Shown here: positions 8,943 to 19,124 of the stretch, piece after piece
Layout: every line of letters begins with the position of its first letter
Numbering within the stretch: the first letter of the stretch is position 1
Assembly (NCBI RefSeq): GCF_006442795.2
Contig: NZ_CP083956.1
Coordinates: 1,054,001 to 1,118,000, forward strand
From: Mesorhizobium sp. B1-1-8
GTDB taxonomy: Bacteria > Pseudomonadota > Alphaproteobacteria > Rhizobiales > Rhizobiaceae
Length of the DNA: 64,000 bases
Direction of reading: 5' to 3'
Notes under the pieces: model-generated
What the model was told of the DNA's origin: nothing
The model's input: only the letters and a program-made list of their open reading frames with translations
Databases searched by the model: none
Program-made: the position numbers and the translations under genes

Positions 8943-9215
8943 TCAATGTACCCGAAACTCCCCATCTACCTTGCGCCACTCGTTCGGGGCGATCAGCTTC
9001 TGGTGCGTGTAGGTTACCGAATGCAGCGGCCCGTCGAGCTTGGTCTTCCAGAACTCGATGAAGCGGATCAGCACCGGGAATGTCGGGGCGATGTCGTAGT
9101 CCTGCCAGATATAGCTCTGCAGCAGATGCGGATGGTCCGGGAAATGATAAAGGATCTTGGCCGTGGTCAGTCCATAGCCGCTGAGCATCAAGTCCATTTC
9201 GGGATGGTGGCGCAT
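8943..9215 (-). CDS. usg: Usg-family protein
   Basis: 90-residue protein of the small alphaproteobacterial Usg family. Its family-typical block TTAKILYHFPDHPHLLQSYI followed by WQDYDIAPTFP spans residues 17-46, and the FWKTKLDGPLHSV stretch follows. Length and start agree with the family; GAGGACGGCA precedes the ATG at 9215. The molecular role is not established in any organism I know of. The stop codon directly touches the repeat that the insertion sequence split, so transcription beyond it probably ends in that hairpin. Confidence 0.85.
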   Translation of the reverse strand: MRHHPEMDLMLSGYGLTTAKILYHFPDHPHLLQSYIWQDYDIAPTFPVLIRFIEFWKTKLDGPLHSVTYTHQKLIAPNEWRKVDGEFRVH

Positions 9216-9517
9216 TGCCGTCCTCAGTTCTCCTTTCCTCCCAACGCGAAACTGTGCGCCTGGTTGCTTAACTGTCTATTGATTTTCGCACACCAGACCA
9301 GAGTTTTCCATCGGAAAAACAGTCGGTTAGCAGCCCAGGGACGCGAGTGCTGACAGCACTGTGCGCTTGACCCTGCGTCATCCCGCCGCGCGAATCCAAC
9401 GTCTAATATTGCCGTCACGGCGGAACTGTTAATAATGCCCGCGAATTCGCGGCTCGACCGCCGCGATGCCGCCGGTGCTTCAAGCCGGCGGAACGGTTCT
9501 GGAGGAAAGCTGCAAAA
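9216..9517. other. Divergent intergenic region between usg and acsA
   Basis: A 302-base stretch without a convincing gene. It must hold the promoters of both divergent genes. The only structure I see is a short palindrome, cgcgaattcgcg, near 9443-9454. No riboswitch or repeat is recognised. Confidence 0.5.
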
Positions 9518-11472
<1,955 letters not shown>

Positions 11473-11473
<1 letters not shown>

Positions 11474-12222
11474 TGGCCGGCGCTGCCGCACTGGGCACCG
11501 TCAGCCAGCTCTGGCGATACCCGGCGAGCTCGCTCGCCGGCGAGCGCATGGACGCCATCTCGGTCGATCGGGCAACCGTCGACGGCGACCGCCTGTTCGG
11601 GCTGGTCGATGCCTCGGATGGCGAGATCGCCCGACCCGACCGAGAAGCCAAATGGCACAAGGTACCGCTGATCCGCACCCGGCTGTCCGAAGACCGCCGG
11701 CTCGAAGTGGCGGTGCCCGGCGGCGACTGGCTGCCGGCGCCCGACCCGCGAAGCGACCGCGCTATCTCGACCTTTCTCGGCTTCGAGGCATCGATCCGGC
11801 CGTTCGGCCAGGAAAACGCGGCACCCGCCTACGCCGGTCCGTTGACTGAGGCGCGCTACCGCAAAGCGCCGATCCATCTCCTGACCACCGCTTCGCTGGC
11901 GCGGCTGAAGGCGTTGCATCCGCAAGGCGCTCCCGACCCGCGCCGCTTCCGCCCCAACATCGTTGTCGACATGGTGCCAATCGAAGGTTCGTTCCCGGAA
12001 ACGGAATGGATCGGCCGCAAGCTGGCGATCGGCGACCTGCTGCTCACCGTCTCGGAGCCTTGCCGCCGCTGCGGCTTCACCATCATCGCCCAGGACGGCT
12101 TCGACACCGATCCCGGCATCCTGCGCAACCTGGTCCGCCATAACGCCCATAATCTCGGCGTCTATTGCACGGTCGACCGGCCCGCGCGTGTCGAGATCGG
12201 CGCGCCGATGCGCTTCGTCTGA
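11473..12222 (+). CDS. MOSC-domain protein (YcbX-like, putative molybdenum cofactor sulfur-carrier domain)
   Basis: 249-residue protein with an N-terminal MOSC beta-barrel region (about residues 1-90, beginning GTVSQLWRYPASSLAGERM) and a C-terminal MOSC domain with RFRPNIVVDM, then the conserved cysteine motif SEPCRRCGF and NLGVYCTVD. MOSC domains bind sulfur or molybdenum cofactor, as in mARC-type reductases. The ATG shares bases with the acsA stop (TGATG at 11471-11475), which indicates coupling. A link between acetate activation and a MOSC protein is not obvious, so the pairing may be only positional. Confidence 0.87.
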
Positions 12223-12395
12223 GCCCTCGTACGATACATCTCGAACCGGCGCTCGCGGAGCAAGACCTGTTCCACGGCGCAGCCGCAATCACGGCGCAAC
12301 CTGTAATACGCGTGACAGAAAACGACGCCATACAATCTGGCGCGACCCCGCCTCTTCGCTTGTCCTGCAATTCAATCCCACCAATCGGAGTACCG

Positions 12396-13214
12396 ATGAC
12401 TTCCTTGCCCATCCTTGGCGCCGCCATGACGCTGGACGACGTCGAAATCCATCGCGACTGGCTTTTCGAAAAGCAGCGTGACCTGGAACTGCAGAGCTTC
12501 GTCGACGCTGAAATTCTCAACGGCGACTGGGCACCGCGCGCCGCCCGCGCCAAAAAGCTTCTCGACGGACACCGGGGACGGCTCGGGATTCACGGACCTT
12601 TCTGGGGCTTCACCATCGCCTCGCAGGACCCTGACATTCGCGCCGTTGTCAGCAAGCGCCTGATGCAGGGTCTTGATGTCTGCGCCGCCATCGGCGCAAC
12701 CCAGATGGTCGTCCATAGCCCCTACACAACCTGGTCCTACAACAATCTCGACAACAATCGCGGCGGCCGCGAGGAAATCGTCGAGTACTGCCACCTGACG
12801 CTGCGCGATGCGGTCAGGCAGGCCGAGGACATCGGCTGCACGATGGTGCTGGAAAACATCGAGGACAAGGACCCGCATATCCGCGTGGCCTTGGCCGACA
12901 GCTTCGCGTCCCCAGCCGTCGCCGTGTCTATCGACACCGGCCACGCCTATTATGCTCATGGCTCGACCGGCGCTCCGCCGGTCGATCACTACGTGCACGC
13001 CGCCGGCAACCGGCTGCAGCACGTCCATCTGCAGGATGCCGACGGCTATGCCGATCGCCACTGGAGCCTCGGTGAGGGCACCATCCAGTGGCGCTCGGTC
13101 TTTGCCGCGCTGGCCGGGCTCGAAAGCAATCCGCGCCTCATCATCGAGATCAAGGACAAGTCCAAGATCCCCGCATCGGCGGCCTATATCGCCTCGCTCG
13201 GCATCGCCGGGTGA
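12396..13214 (+). CDS. Sugar phosphate isomerase/epimerase-like TIM-barrel protein
   Basis: 272-residue member of the AP-endonuclease-2/xylose-isomerase-like TIM-barrel superfamily. Metal-binding acidic and histidine positions are visible in MVLENIEDKDPHIR, SIDTGHAYYAHG, LQHVHLQDADGYADRHWSLG and RLIIEIKDK. I chose the ATG at 12396, with GGAG 5 bases upstream, since the preceding in-frame sequence has no family character. It is free-standing, ends 70 bases before the convergent cfa gene, and its substrate cannot be assigned. Members of this superfamily act on sugars, inositols or abasic DNA; the sugar-type is more likely here. Confidence 0.82.
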   Translation: MTSLPILGAAMTLDDVEIHRDWLFEKQRDLELQSFVDAEILNGDWAPRAARAKKLLDGHRGRLGIHGPFWGFTIASQDPDIRAVVSKRLMQGLDVCAAIGATQMVVHSPYTTWSYNNLDNNRGGREEIVEYCHLTLRDAVRQAEDIGCTMVLENIEDKDPHIRVALADSFASPAVAVSIDTGHAYYAHGSTGAPPVDHYVHAAGNRLQHVHLQDADGYADRHWSLGEGTIQWRSVFAALAGLESNPRLIIEIKDKSKIPASAAYIASLGIAG

Positions 13215-13283
13215 GATGGCGGCGGGCGGCATGCTCCTCCAGGTGCCGCTCGCCTTTTACTCGGGAATGGAGCGCGTCGCGCG

Positions 13284-14552
13284 TTACCGGTACAAATCGG
13301 CTCGTGTCGGCGGCAGCCCGCTTGGCCCCCGCGCCCGCTTGGTGGCGACGGTCTGGAAAATCTGCGCCGAGGCGCGCTCGAAGGTGATCGAGCAGCCTGT
13401 GAGGTAAAGCAGCCAGAGCCGCGCCTTGGGCTCGCCGACCTCTGCGACCGCCTCGTCGAAGCGTGCGTGCAGGCGCTCGGCCCACAGCCGGCAGGTGCGG
13501 GCGTAGTGCTCGCGAAGGTTCTCGACATCGTAGACGAGGAAACCATGCGCCTCGAGATTGCCGAGCGTCATGCCGATCGTGTCGAGTTCGCCGCCCGGAA
13601 AGATATATTTGATCAGCGCCTTGTATTCCGGCCCCTTGCGCAGGGTCTTCTTCAGGTCGCCCTTGCTGCGCCGCGTGATGGCGTGGTGCAGGTAGATGCC
13701 GCCCGGCTTCAGCAGCCGGTGAACCGTCGAGAAATAGGCGGCATGGTTGGCGAGCCCGAGATGCTCGAACATGCCGATGGACGAGATCTTGTCGAAGCTG
13801 CCGGTGAGCTCGGCGTAGGATTTTATCTCGATGCTGATGCGGTCCTCGAGACCCTCGGCGCGAATGCGCTCGCGCGCCAGCTTCGTCTGCTCTTCCGACA
13901 GCGAAACGCCGTGACCGACGACGCCGTAGTGCTTCACGGCATGAATGAGCATCGCGCCCCAGCCGCAGCCGATATCGAGCAGCCTTTCGCCCGGCTTCAG
14001 CCTGAGCTTGCGGCAGATGTGGTCGAGCTTGTCGAATTGCGCCTGGTCGATGCCGTTGGCGAAATCCTTGAAGTAGCCGCAGCTGTAGACCATGCGCTCG
14101 TCGAGGAAGAGCCGGTAGAAAGCGTTCGAAATGTCGTAATGATGCTGGATCGCCTCCTTGCTCGATCCGCTGACATAAGGATTGCGCCCGGACAGATCGG
14201 TGCGCGCCGTCATCTCTTTTCGGGAAAACAGCACGGCCGGCAGGTCGCGCAGGATCGCCAGCTTCGGCAGCGATCTGAGCTTCGTCTTGAGCTTGCCTTC
14301 CGACGGCAGCGCATAGAAGTCGAACAGCGAGCCTTCCTCGATGTCGACGGTCTTGGAAATCCACATCTCGACCAGCGTCGAGAAGCGCGGCCGGCGCAGC
14401 AGCTGCCAGACGATGTCCTGGTCGTTGATGGCGAGCACCGGGCCGCCGGCCGGCCCGATCCGCTCGCCGGTCCACAGCTTGACTGCGAAACCCGGCTTCA
14501 GCGTCTCGATAACCGTTCGCACGATCCGCGCGGCTTTGTCGGCGGCGTCCAT
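13284..14552 (-). CDS. cfa: Cyclopropane-fatty-acyl-phospholipid synthase
   Basis: SAM-dependent enzyme that adds a methylene bridge to unsaturated acyl chains of membrane phospholipids. The protein has the family's N-terminal domain, YSCGYF at about residues 156-161, and the SAM-binding glycine motif LLDIGCGWGAMLIHAVKHYG at about residues 191-210. The length of 422 residues is normal. Two in-frame ATGs lie six bases apart; I prefer 14552, because GGGAG is then 6 bases upstream, whereas it touches the ATG at 14558. Rhizobia often have several cfa paralogs, so the paralog identity is open. Confidence 0.92.
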   Translation of the reverse strand: MDAADKAARIVRTVIETLKPGFAVKLWTGERIGPAGGPVLAINDQDIVWQLLRRPRFSTLVEMWISKTVDIEEGSLFDFYALPSEGKLKTKLRSLPKLAILRDLPAVLFSRKEMTARTDLSGRNPYVSGSSKEAIQHHYDISNAFYRLFLDERMVYSCGYFKDFANGIDQAQFDKLDHICRKLRLKPGERLLDIGCGWGAMLIHAVKHYGVVGHGVSLSEEQTKLARERIRAEGLEDRISIEIKSYAELTGSFDKISSIGMFEHLGLANHAAYFSTVHRLLKPGGIYLHHAITRRSKGDLKKTLRKGPEYKALIKYIFPGGELDTIGMTLGNLEAHGFLVYDVENLREHYARTCRLWAERLHARFDEAVAEVGEPKARLWLLYLTGCSITFERASAQIFQTVATKRARGPSGLPPTRADLYR

Positions 14553-14747
14553 TCCCATCTCCCGATGCGTTGAATACCTCCCCTCCCGAGCGCCACTGTC
14601 CTCCAACTGGCCCGCGGACCGCAATCCCGATCTGTTGCGCAAAAACACCGCGCACAGGGATTTCCTGTCCGGGCAACCCGCCATTCCGCTAGGGCAGCTT
14701 GTTTTTTGTTGCAATGCACCCCATCATGAGGGTGTCTTCAACAAATC

Positions 14748-14762
14748 GAAAGGAGGTGATCC
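14748..14762 (+). promoter_or_regulatory. Exceptionally long Shine-Dalgarno sequence (15-base 16S complementarity)
   Basis: GAAAGGAGGTGATCC is complementary to the whole conserved 3' tail of bacterial 16S rRNA (GGAUCACCUCCUUUC). Ordinary sites in this window match 4-7 bases. The core AGGAGG ends 7 bases before the ATG at 14764, the ideal spacing. Confidence 0.8.
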
Positions 14763-14763
14763 G

Positions 14764-14835
14764 ATGTCGAGTGATTTCGTTTTCCAGAACGTGAGCTCAG
14801 CGGATTGCACTTTCGGGAAGCAGTCTTCCCGTTAA
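14764..14835 (+). CDS. 23-residue micro-ORF of unknown function
   Basis: Begins MSSDFVFQNVSSADC and ends GKQSSR before a TAA. The evidence for translation is the 15-base Shine-Dalgarno sequence at ideal spacing and the strong intrinsic terminator 70 bases after the stop (14906-14947), which together define a compact unit between the divergent cfa gene and the convergent TadG-like gene. The peptide has no membrane segment and one cysteine. It may be a real small protein, or the coding part may be secondary to an RNA whose job is to bind ribosomes. I do not recognise the family. Confidence 0.6.
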   Translation: MSSDFVFQNVSSADCTFGKQSSR

Positions 14836-14905
14836 GGCGCGAGATGCGCGGCAGGTGATGCGCACAGCATCGCCGCCATGAGCCGCGTCATGGACGGAAA
14901 CACGG

Positions 14906-14947
14906 AAGGCCGCCTGCTTCGTCAAGAAGCGGCGGCCTTTTCCTTTT
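14906..14947 (+). terminator. Rho-independent terminator of the micro-ORF unit
   Basis: AAGGCCGCC pairs with GGCGGCCTT, extended by GCTTC/GAAGC after one bulged T, giving a 14-pair stem with loop GTCAA. It is followed by TTCCTTTT. It could also serve the convergent TadG-like gene less well, since the T tract is on the plus-strand side. Confidence 0.85.
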
Positions 14948-14999
14948 GCCGTCCGGGTTTGCCAAAAGTTTTGCAGATAGGGCCGGACCACCGATCAAC

Positions 15000-16421
15000 T
15001 TACTTGGTGATGGCAAGGGTCTCGATGTTCTGGACGATGGCGCCGAAGGCTTGATCGAGCTCAGGGCCGGTTGCGGCTTCGTAATAATGTTTCAGCGACG
15101 ACGTGTCTGTCGTCGAGCAATCCTTCAGCACGCTCTTGGCCTGGTCTCTCTCTGTCTTCGACATGCTCGGATCGTTCAGGTCAAAACCGATCGTGAAGAT
15201 CTCGATGCCGTCTCGCTTCATGTTGTCGCATATGTTTTCAGCATTGCCGCGCGACATCTGGCCGGCATCCTGCGATTTGGCGGCGCCGCGCCCACCGGCG
15301 AAAGCCGTGTTGAACTGGCCGTCCGTCATCAGGATCGCGATCTTGGCCACCTTCTTCTTGTCGAAGTTGGCGGGTCCGGCGCCCAAGCCGGCATCCGCAA
15401 TTGCCGAACGCCAGGAAGGCGAGAGCATATAGTAGCCCCATTGCGCGGCAATGCCGCCGGCGGTGACGCCGCCCGCCTTGAAGCTGCCGATGGTGTTCAA
15501 CAACTTTGTTTCATCTGCCGTCAGCGGGATGAGAGCGGCAGCCGGGCAGACCCCAATGCGGTAATCCCGGTTGACCTTAGCCTGGTAAGTCTTGCCCTTG
15601 TTGTCCGTACGCAACGTATAGGGCCCGTCGGACGAATAATCGGCATAGCCGTCCCTGTCCTTGCGCTCAGTGGCGCATTTGTCAGGGGCCGGAGTGGCCG
15701 CGGAGACCACGATCGGCGCATCGATGGGCGGCGGCAGCTTGGGTCCGTTCTTCGTCTCGACAAACACCGTGCCGGCAAGACCGCCGGTATTGACCGCTTC
15801 GGCATAGGGAACGATCGCCACCCGCACGCGCGGATTGTTCTTGTCGCGGTTCGTGGCCAGCAGACTGGTCACCGCATTGGAAGCTGCGCTCTGCAGATCG
15901 CCGATCTTGTCGGTCTTGGCCCGTTTGTCGGCAGCCATCGATCCGGTGATGTCGAGCATCATCGAAACCTCGACCAGCTTGTCCGAATAGAGCGCGGTGG
16001 TGGAGGCGCCGACGCGCTGCATGTCGCCGGTGCTGAAAATCGGAAAATAAAGGCCGATATCGGCATGCACAGCCGCCTGCACGGTCTTGGCCGTCTTGTC
16101 GACGGTAAGCTTGTCGAGCACGATCTGGTTGGCTTGGAGAATCCCGGCCGTGCTGTTGGCGTCGAGGAAGGCCTGCACCTGTGCGTTGGCATCGGTTTCC
16201 TTGATGACGCCAAGGGTGAGATCGCGTGCCGTCGAGGCCACCGCCGCGTCGACGACGCCCTGCAGGCTCGATTTCGCGTTGTAGAGCTGCGAGATATTGA
16301 CCGCGAATCCCACGCCCAGCGCCAGCACCGCTGCGGCAAGCCCGAACAGAACCGCGAAATTGCCTCCGCGATCCCGGGCAAAGCCGTCCACCCGACGAAC
16401 GAGACCTTTGAACTGCCGCAT
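15000..16421 (-). CDS. TadG-like pilus-assembly protein with von Willebrand factor A domain
   Basis: 473-residue protein with the N-terminal TadE/TadG-type segment: a basic start, GGNFAVLF, then one membrane helix at about residues 22-43, then YNAKSSLQGVVDAAVASTAR as in pseudopilin-like Flp secretion proteins. A vWA domain follows, with a modified metal site DITGSM (residues 157-162) and ILMTDGQFN. It probably sits in the inner membrane with the vWA domain in the periplasm. No other tad gene is nearby, so it is an orphan member. Its stop is 53 bases from the micro-ORF terminator. Confidence 0.87.
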   Translation of the reverse strand: MRQFKGLVRRVDGFARDRGGNFAVLFGLAAAVLALGVGFAVNISQLYNAKSSLQGVVDAAVASTARDLTLGVIKETDANAQVQAFLDANSTAGILQANQIVLDKLTVDKTAKTVQAAVHADIGLYFPIFSTGDMQRVGASTTALYSDKLVEVSMMLDITGSMAADKRAKTDKIGDLQSAASNAVTSLLATNRDKNNPRVRVAIVPYAEAVNTGGLAGTVFVETKNGPKLPPPIDAPIVVSAATPAPDKCATERKDRDGYADYSSDGPYTLRTDNKGKTYQAKVNRDYRIGVCPAAALIPLTADETKLLNTIGSFKAGGVTAGGIAAQWGYYMLSPSWRSAIADAGLGAGPANFDKKKVAKIAILMTDGQFNTAFAGGRGAAKSQDAGQMSRGNAENICDNMKRDGIEIFTIGFDLNDPSMSKTERDQAKSVLKDCSTTDTSSLKHYYEAATGPELDQAFGAIVQNIETLAITK

Positions 16422-16646
16422 CCTTCCGCCTCCACCGTCTGCGGCATCGAGGCCGCTCGAGGGATGCGTTGCAGGATTGCGGCCAGATACGGCCGGCAGC
16501 CCGCCGGAAGTCGTCTGGATTTGGTCAAGCTATTGTTTTTGCTCGATTTCGAACTGCTGAAAGATGAATGACCGGTAAACGAAAATACGATGGCGAAGCT
16601 TCGTTCATGAAGCACTTACCACGATCCTTGTGACCGTCGCGGGCCT

Positions 16647-16683
16647 TCCCGCTTCGGCACAGCCTGATTGTGCCGAAGCGGGA
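16647..16683. repeat. Perfect 15-bp inverted repeat (hairpin) in the transglutaminase remnant
   Basis: TCCCGCTTCGGCACA at 16647-16661 pairs exactly with TGTGCCGAAGCGGGA at 16669-16683 around the loop gcctgat. No T run follows on either strand, so it is not an obvious intrinsic terminator. It covers the decayed 3' end of the pseudogene. Confidence 0.75.
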
Positions 16684-16835
16684 TGCGTCGCGGCCGCGCG
16701 CGATCACCATACGGGCCGATCCGCGGCCGGTTGTGGCGGGGTCGAACGTATCGCTGTCGAGGAAGGCCTCCATCCAGACCGGGAAATCGCCGCCACGCAC
16801 TCGATGGCGATTTCGTAGCCAAGCCCGATCAGCAT
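16666..16835 (-). pseudogene. Remnant of a transglutaminase-like protein gene
   Basis: An ATG at 16835 starts MLIGLGYEIAIEC, which resembles the conserved N-terminus of rhizobial transglutaminase-like proteins. About 30 bases on, after a frame change, the other frame reads DFPVWMEAFLDSDTFDP and then MVIARGRDAS, which resembles that family's C-terminal segment (DF-x-AWFEA, TFD, MARGRDA). The central part with the catalytic cysteine is gone, and the usual residues after DF are altered. This is therefore a deletion remnant with a frameshift. The family assignment is from memory of the conserved motifs, not a search. Confidence 0.65.
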
Positions 16836-17000
16836 CGCCTACCCCTTTTTTGATTTGGGAGACTTGATTTTCAAGACGGCAACGGGGACGTTGTTAGTCT
16901 GGCGGATCGAATTGATGGCCCGCGACTTTCCGGTCAGTATCTAAGGCTAAAGATAGCGACAGCCTTTCGCCCTCCCAAAATAAATCGCCCAGGATACCCG

Positions 17001-17666
17001 ATGTTCTCAGGCAGAAAGTTCGCCGCTTTCCTTTTTGACATGGACGGCACGGTCCTCAATTCGATTCCCGCGGCCGAACGGGTGTGGACCAAATGGGCTG
17101 AGCGCCACGGTCTCGATGTGGCGACCTTCCTGCCGACCATCCACGGCAAGCGGGCAATCGAGACGATCGCCGGGCTGGGGCTCGCGGGTGTCGATTCCGT
17201 CGCGGAGGCCGATGCGCTGCTCAAGGCCGAAGCGGCCGACCTCGAAGGCATCGTGCCGATTCCCGGCGCCGTGGCGTTTCTCAATGCGCTGCCGGCGAAT
17301 CGTTTGGCGATCGTCACCTCGGCGCCGCGCGAGCTGGCGCTGCTGCGCATGCACGCGGCCGGCATTCCGGTTCCCACCATGATGGTGACGGCGGAGGATG
17401 TCACCCACGGCAAGCCGGCACCCGACTGTTTTCTGCTAGCCGCCAGGCGTCTCGGCGTCGAGGCGCGCGACTGCCTTATCTTCGAGGACGCGCCGGCGGG
17501 CATTGCAGCGGCGGAAGCCTCCGGCGGCTCGGTGATGGTGATCAGCGCCACGCACGTCCATCCGATGATGACGCCGCATCCCAGCATCGCTTCCTACGAC
17601 GCGCTCGGTATCACCGTCGATGAGGACAGCTGGATTGCTCTAGAACCGCAGCGCGATGCGGCTTAG
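17001..17666 (+). CDS. HAD-superfamily hydrolase, sugar-phosphatase type
   Basis: 221-residue phosphatase of the beta-phosphoglucomutase/YfbT-like branch. Motif I is LFDMDGT with nucleophile D13 and acid D15. Motif II is VTSAPRE, motif III the lysine in HGKPAPDCF, and motif IV FEDAPAG. The cap is the small helical type between motifs I and II. The ATG at 17001 lies a few residues before motif I, as usual. It ends 3 bases before the convergent DUF1674 gene. The precise phosphorylated substrate cannot be assigned from sequence. Confidence 0.9.
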   Translation: MFSGRKFAAFLFDMDGTVLNSIPAAERVWTKWAERHGLDVATFLPTIHGKRAIETIAGLGLAGVDSVAEADALLKAEAADLEGIVPIPGAVAFLNALPANRLAIVTSAPRELALLRMHAAGIPVPTMMVTAEDVTHGKPAPDCFLLAARRLGVEARDCLIFEDAPAGIAAAEASGGSVMVISATHVHPMMTPHPSIASYDALGITVDEDSWIALEPQRDAA

Positions 17667-17669
17667 GCA

Positions 17670-17891
17670 TTAAAAATCGCTGGTCAGGCCCTTCACCTCC
17701 CAGTCGCCGTAGCGACTAGGCTCCTTGCCGCCGCGGCCGCCGATCTCTTTCGGCAGCGCGGCTTCCTTCTTGCGATACTCTTCGCGCCTCGCATCCGCTT
17801 CCGCGAGCGCCCGGCGTGCCGCCGGCGTCAGCTCCTTGAGCGCCTTGTCGCTGTCAGAAGGCGCTTCGGTTTTGCCGGGCTGGTCGGTCAT
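17670..17891 (-). CDS. DUF1674 protein (SDHAF4-like succinate dehydrogenase assembly factor family)
   Basis: 73-residue protein ending in the family's diagnostic C-terminus KEIGGRGGKEPSRYGDWEVK, then GLTSDF. The N-terminal half is charged and probably helical. Eukaryotic relatives help insert FAD-loaded SdhA into succinate dehydrogenase; the bacterial role is inferred from homology only. The ATG at 17891 is right after a RIME1-like element (17902-18004), whose hairpins therefore lie in the promoter or leader of this gene. No succinate dehydrogenase genes are in the window. Confidence 0.88.
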   Translation of the reverse strand: MTDQPGKTEAPSDSDKALKELTPAARRALAEADARREEYRKKEAALPKEIGGRGGKEPSRYGDWEVKGLTSDF

Positions 17892-17901
17892 GCGATACTC
17901 C

Positions 17902-18004
17902 AGAGCAATTCCAGGAAAAGTGTGACACGGTTTTCCGTCCGGAATTGCGTAAAGACAAAGAGATGGAGCGGTTCGCCGTTTCCATGAAACGGTGAAACGC
18001 TCCA
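17902..18004. repeat. RIME1-like intergenic mosaic element, copy A
   Basis: 103 bp beginning agagcaattccaggaaaagt and ending cggtgaaacgctcc. It contains two palindromes: ttccgtccggaa and the gtttcc-atg-gaaac region. It is nearly identical in length and sequence to 22713-22815. Rhizobial RIME1 elements are about 106 bp with two palindromes, which fits. Confidence 0.85.
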
Positions 18005-18089
18005 GCCGATTGAAACAGGGACCGGCGTTTCCCATCATATAGCCATGACGCCAAAAGGATCGACCCCTGTTCGACAAACGGATGAGACG

Positions 18090-19124
18090 ATGAACACGCT
18101 TCGCACCGCCATGCTTCTTGCCGCGATGACGGCGCTATTCATGGGCGTCGGCTATCTGATCGGCGGCTCGGGCGGCATGGTGATCGCGCTTTTGATCGCC
18201 GCCGGCATGAACCTGTTCAGCTACTGGAATGCCGACAAGATGGTGCTGTCGATGAACCGCGCCGTCGAGGTCGATGAGAAGAACGCGCCGGAGTATTACG
18301 CGATCGTCCAGGCGCTGGCCAAGCAGGCAGGACTGCCGATGCCGAAGACCTATCTCATCGACAACCCGCAGCCCAACGCCTTCGCTACCGGCCGCAACCC
18401 TCAGAATGCCGCGGTTGCCGCGTCGACCGGGCTGTTGGAGCGGCTTTCGCATGAGGAGGTCGCTGCCGTCATGGCGCATGAGCTTGCCCATGTGCAGCAC
18501 CGCGACACGCTGACCATGACCATCGTGGCGACCCTTGCCGGCGCCATTTCGATGCTCGGCAATTTCGCCTTCTTCCTCGGCGGCAGCCGCGACAACAACA
18601 ACCCCTTCGGTTTCGTCGGCGTGCTGGTGGCGATGCTGGTCGCGCCGTTCGCCGCCATGATCGTGCAGATGGCGGTGAGCCGTACCCGCGAATACGAGGC
18701 CGACCGGCGCGGCGCCGAGATCTGCGGCCATCCGCTGTGGCTGGCATCCGCGCTTGACAAGATCGCCCGCAGCGCCGAACGCATCCCCAACCCGGACGCC
18801 GAGCGCAATCCGGCAATGGCGCATCTCTTCATCATCAACCCGCTATCCGGCGAGCGCATGGACAATCTGTTCTCCACCCATCCGAGCACCGACAACCGCA
18901 TCGCCGCCCTGCAGCAAATGGCGCGCGGAATGGGCAGCCCACCGCAGGCGGCGCAGCGCCAGGCGCCGCCGCCGACCCAGGCCGATGAGCCGCCGGCAGG
19001 GCCTTGGGGCAGGCCGGCGGAACCCGCGCAGCCGGCCGTGCCGCCGCGGCCGAAGCCTAATCCGTGGGGCCGCAATCCGACTGGACCTCGCAGCACCGGA
19101 CCCAAGAGCGGTCCGTGGTCGTGA
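18090..19124 (+). CDS. htpX: HtpX-type zinc metalloprotease (M48)
   Basis: Inner-membrane protease for quality control of membrane proteins. Two N-terminal helices (about residues 7-45) precede the zinc site HELAH at residues 130-134; two further helices follow (FAFFLGGS region and [17 protein letters not shown]), then [10 protein letters not shown] with the third zinc ligand. A proline-rich tail of about 60 residues (repeated PWGR/NPWGR motifs) follows the catalytic domain and is typical of the rhizobial form. I chose the ATG at 18090, the first codon before the hydrophobic segment. The stop overlaps the start of rsmB (GTGA), suggesting an operon. Confidence 0.95.
   Translation: MNTLRTAMLLAAMTALFMGVGYLIGGSGGMVIALLIAAGMNLFSYWNADKMVLSMNRAVEVDEKNAPEYYAIVQALAKQAGLPMPKTYLIDNPQPNAFATGRNPQNAAVAASTGLLERLSHEEVAAVMAHELAHVQHRDTLTMTIVATLAGAISMLGNFAFFLGGSRDNNNPFGFVGVLVAMLVAPFAAMIVQMAVSRTREYEADRRGAEICGHPLWLASALDKIARSAERIPNPDAERNPAMAHLFIINPLSGERMDNLFSTHPSTDNRIAALQQMARGMGSPPQAAQRQAPPPTQADEPPAGPWGRPAEPAQPAVPPRPKPNPWGRNPTGPRSTGPKSGPWS

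Noticed and set aside
15000..16421. Part of a complete Tad/Flp pilus locus
   Set aside because: No tadA, tadB, cpaA or flp genes are adjacent; it is an orphan TadG-like vWA protein.
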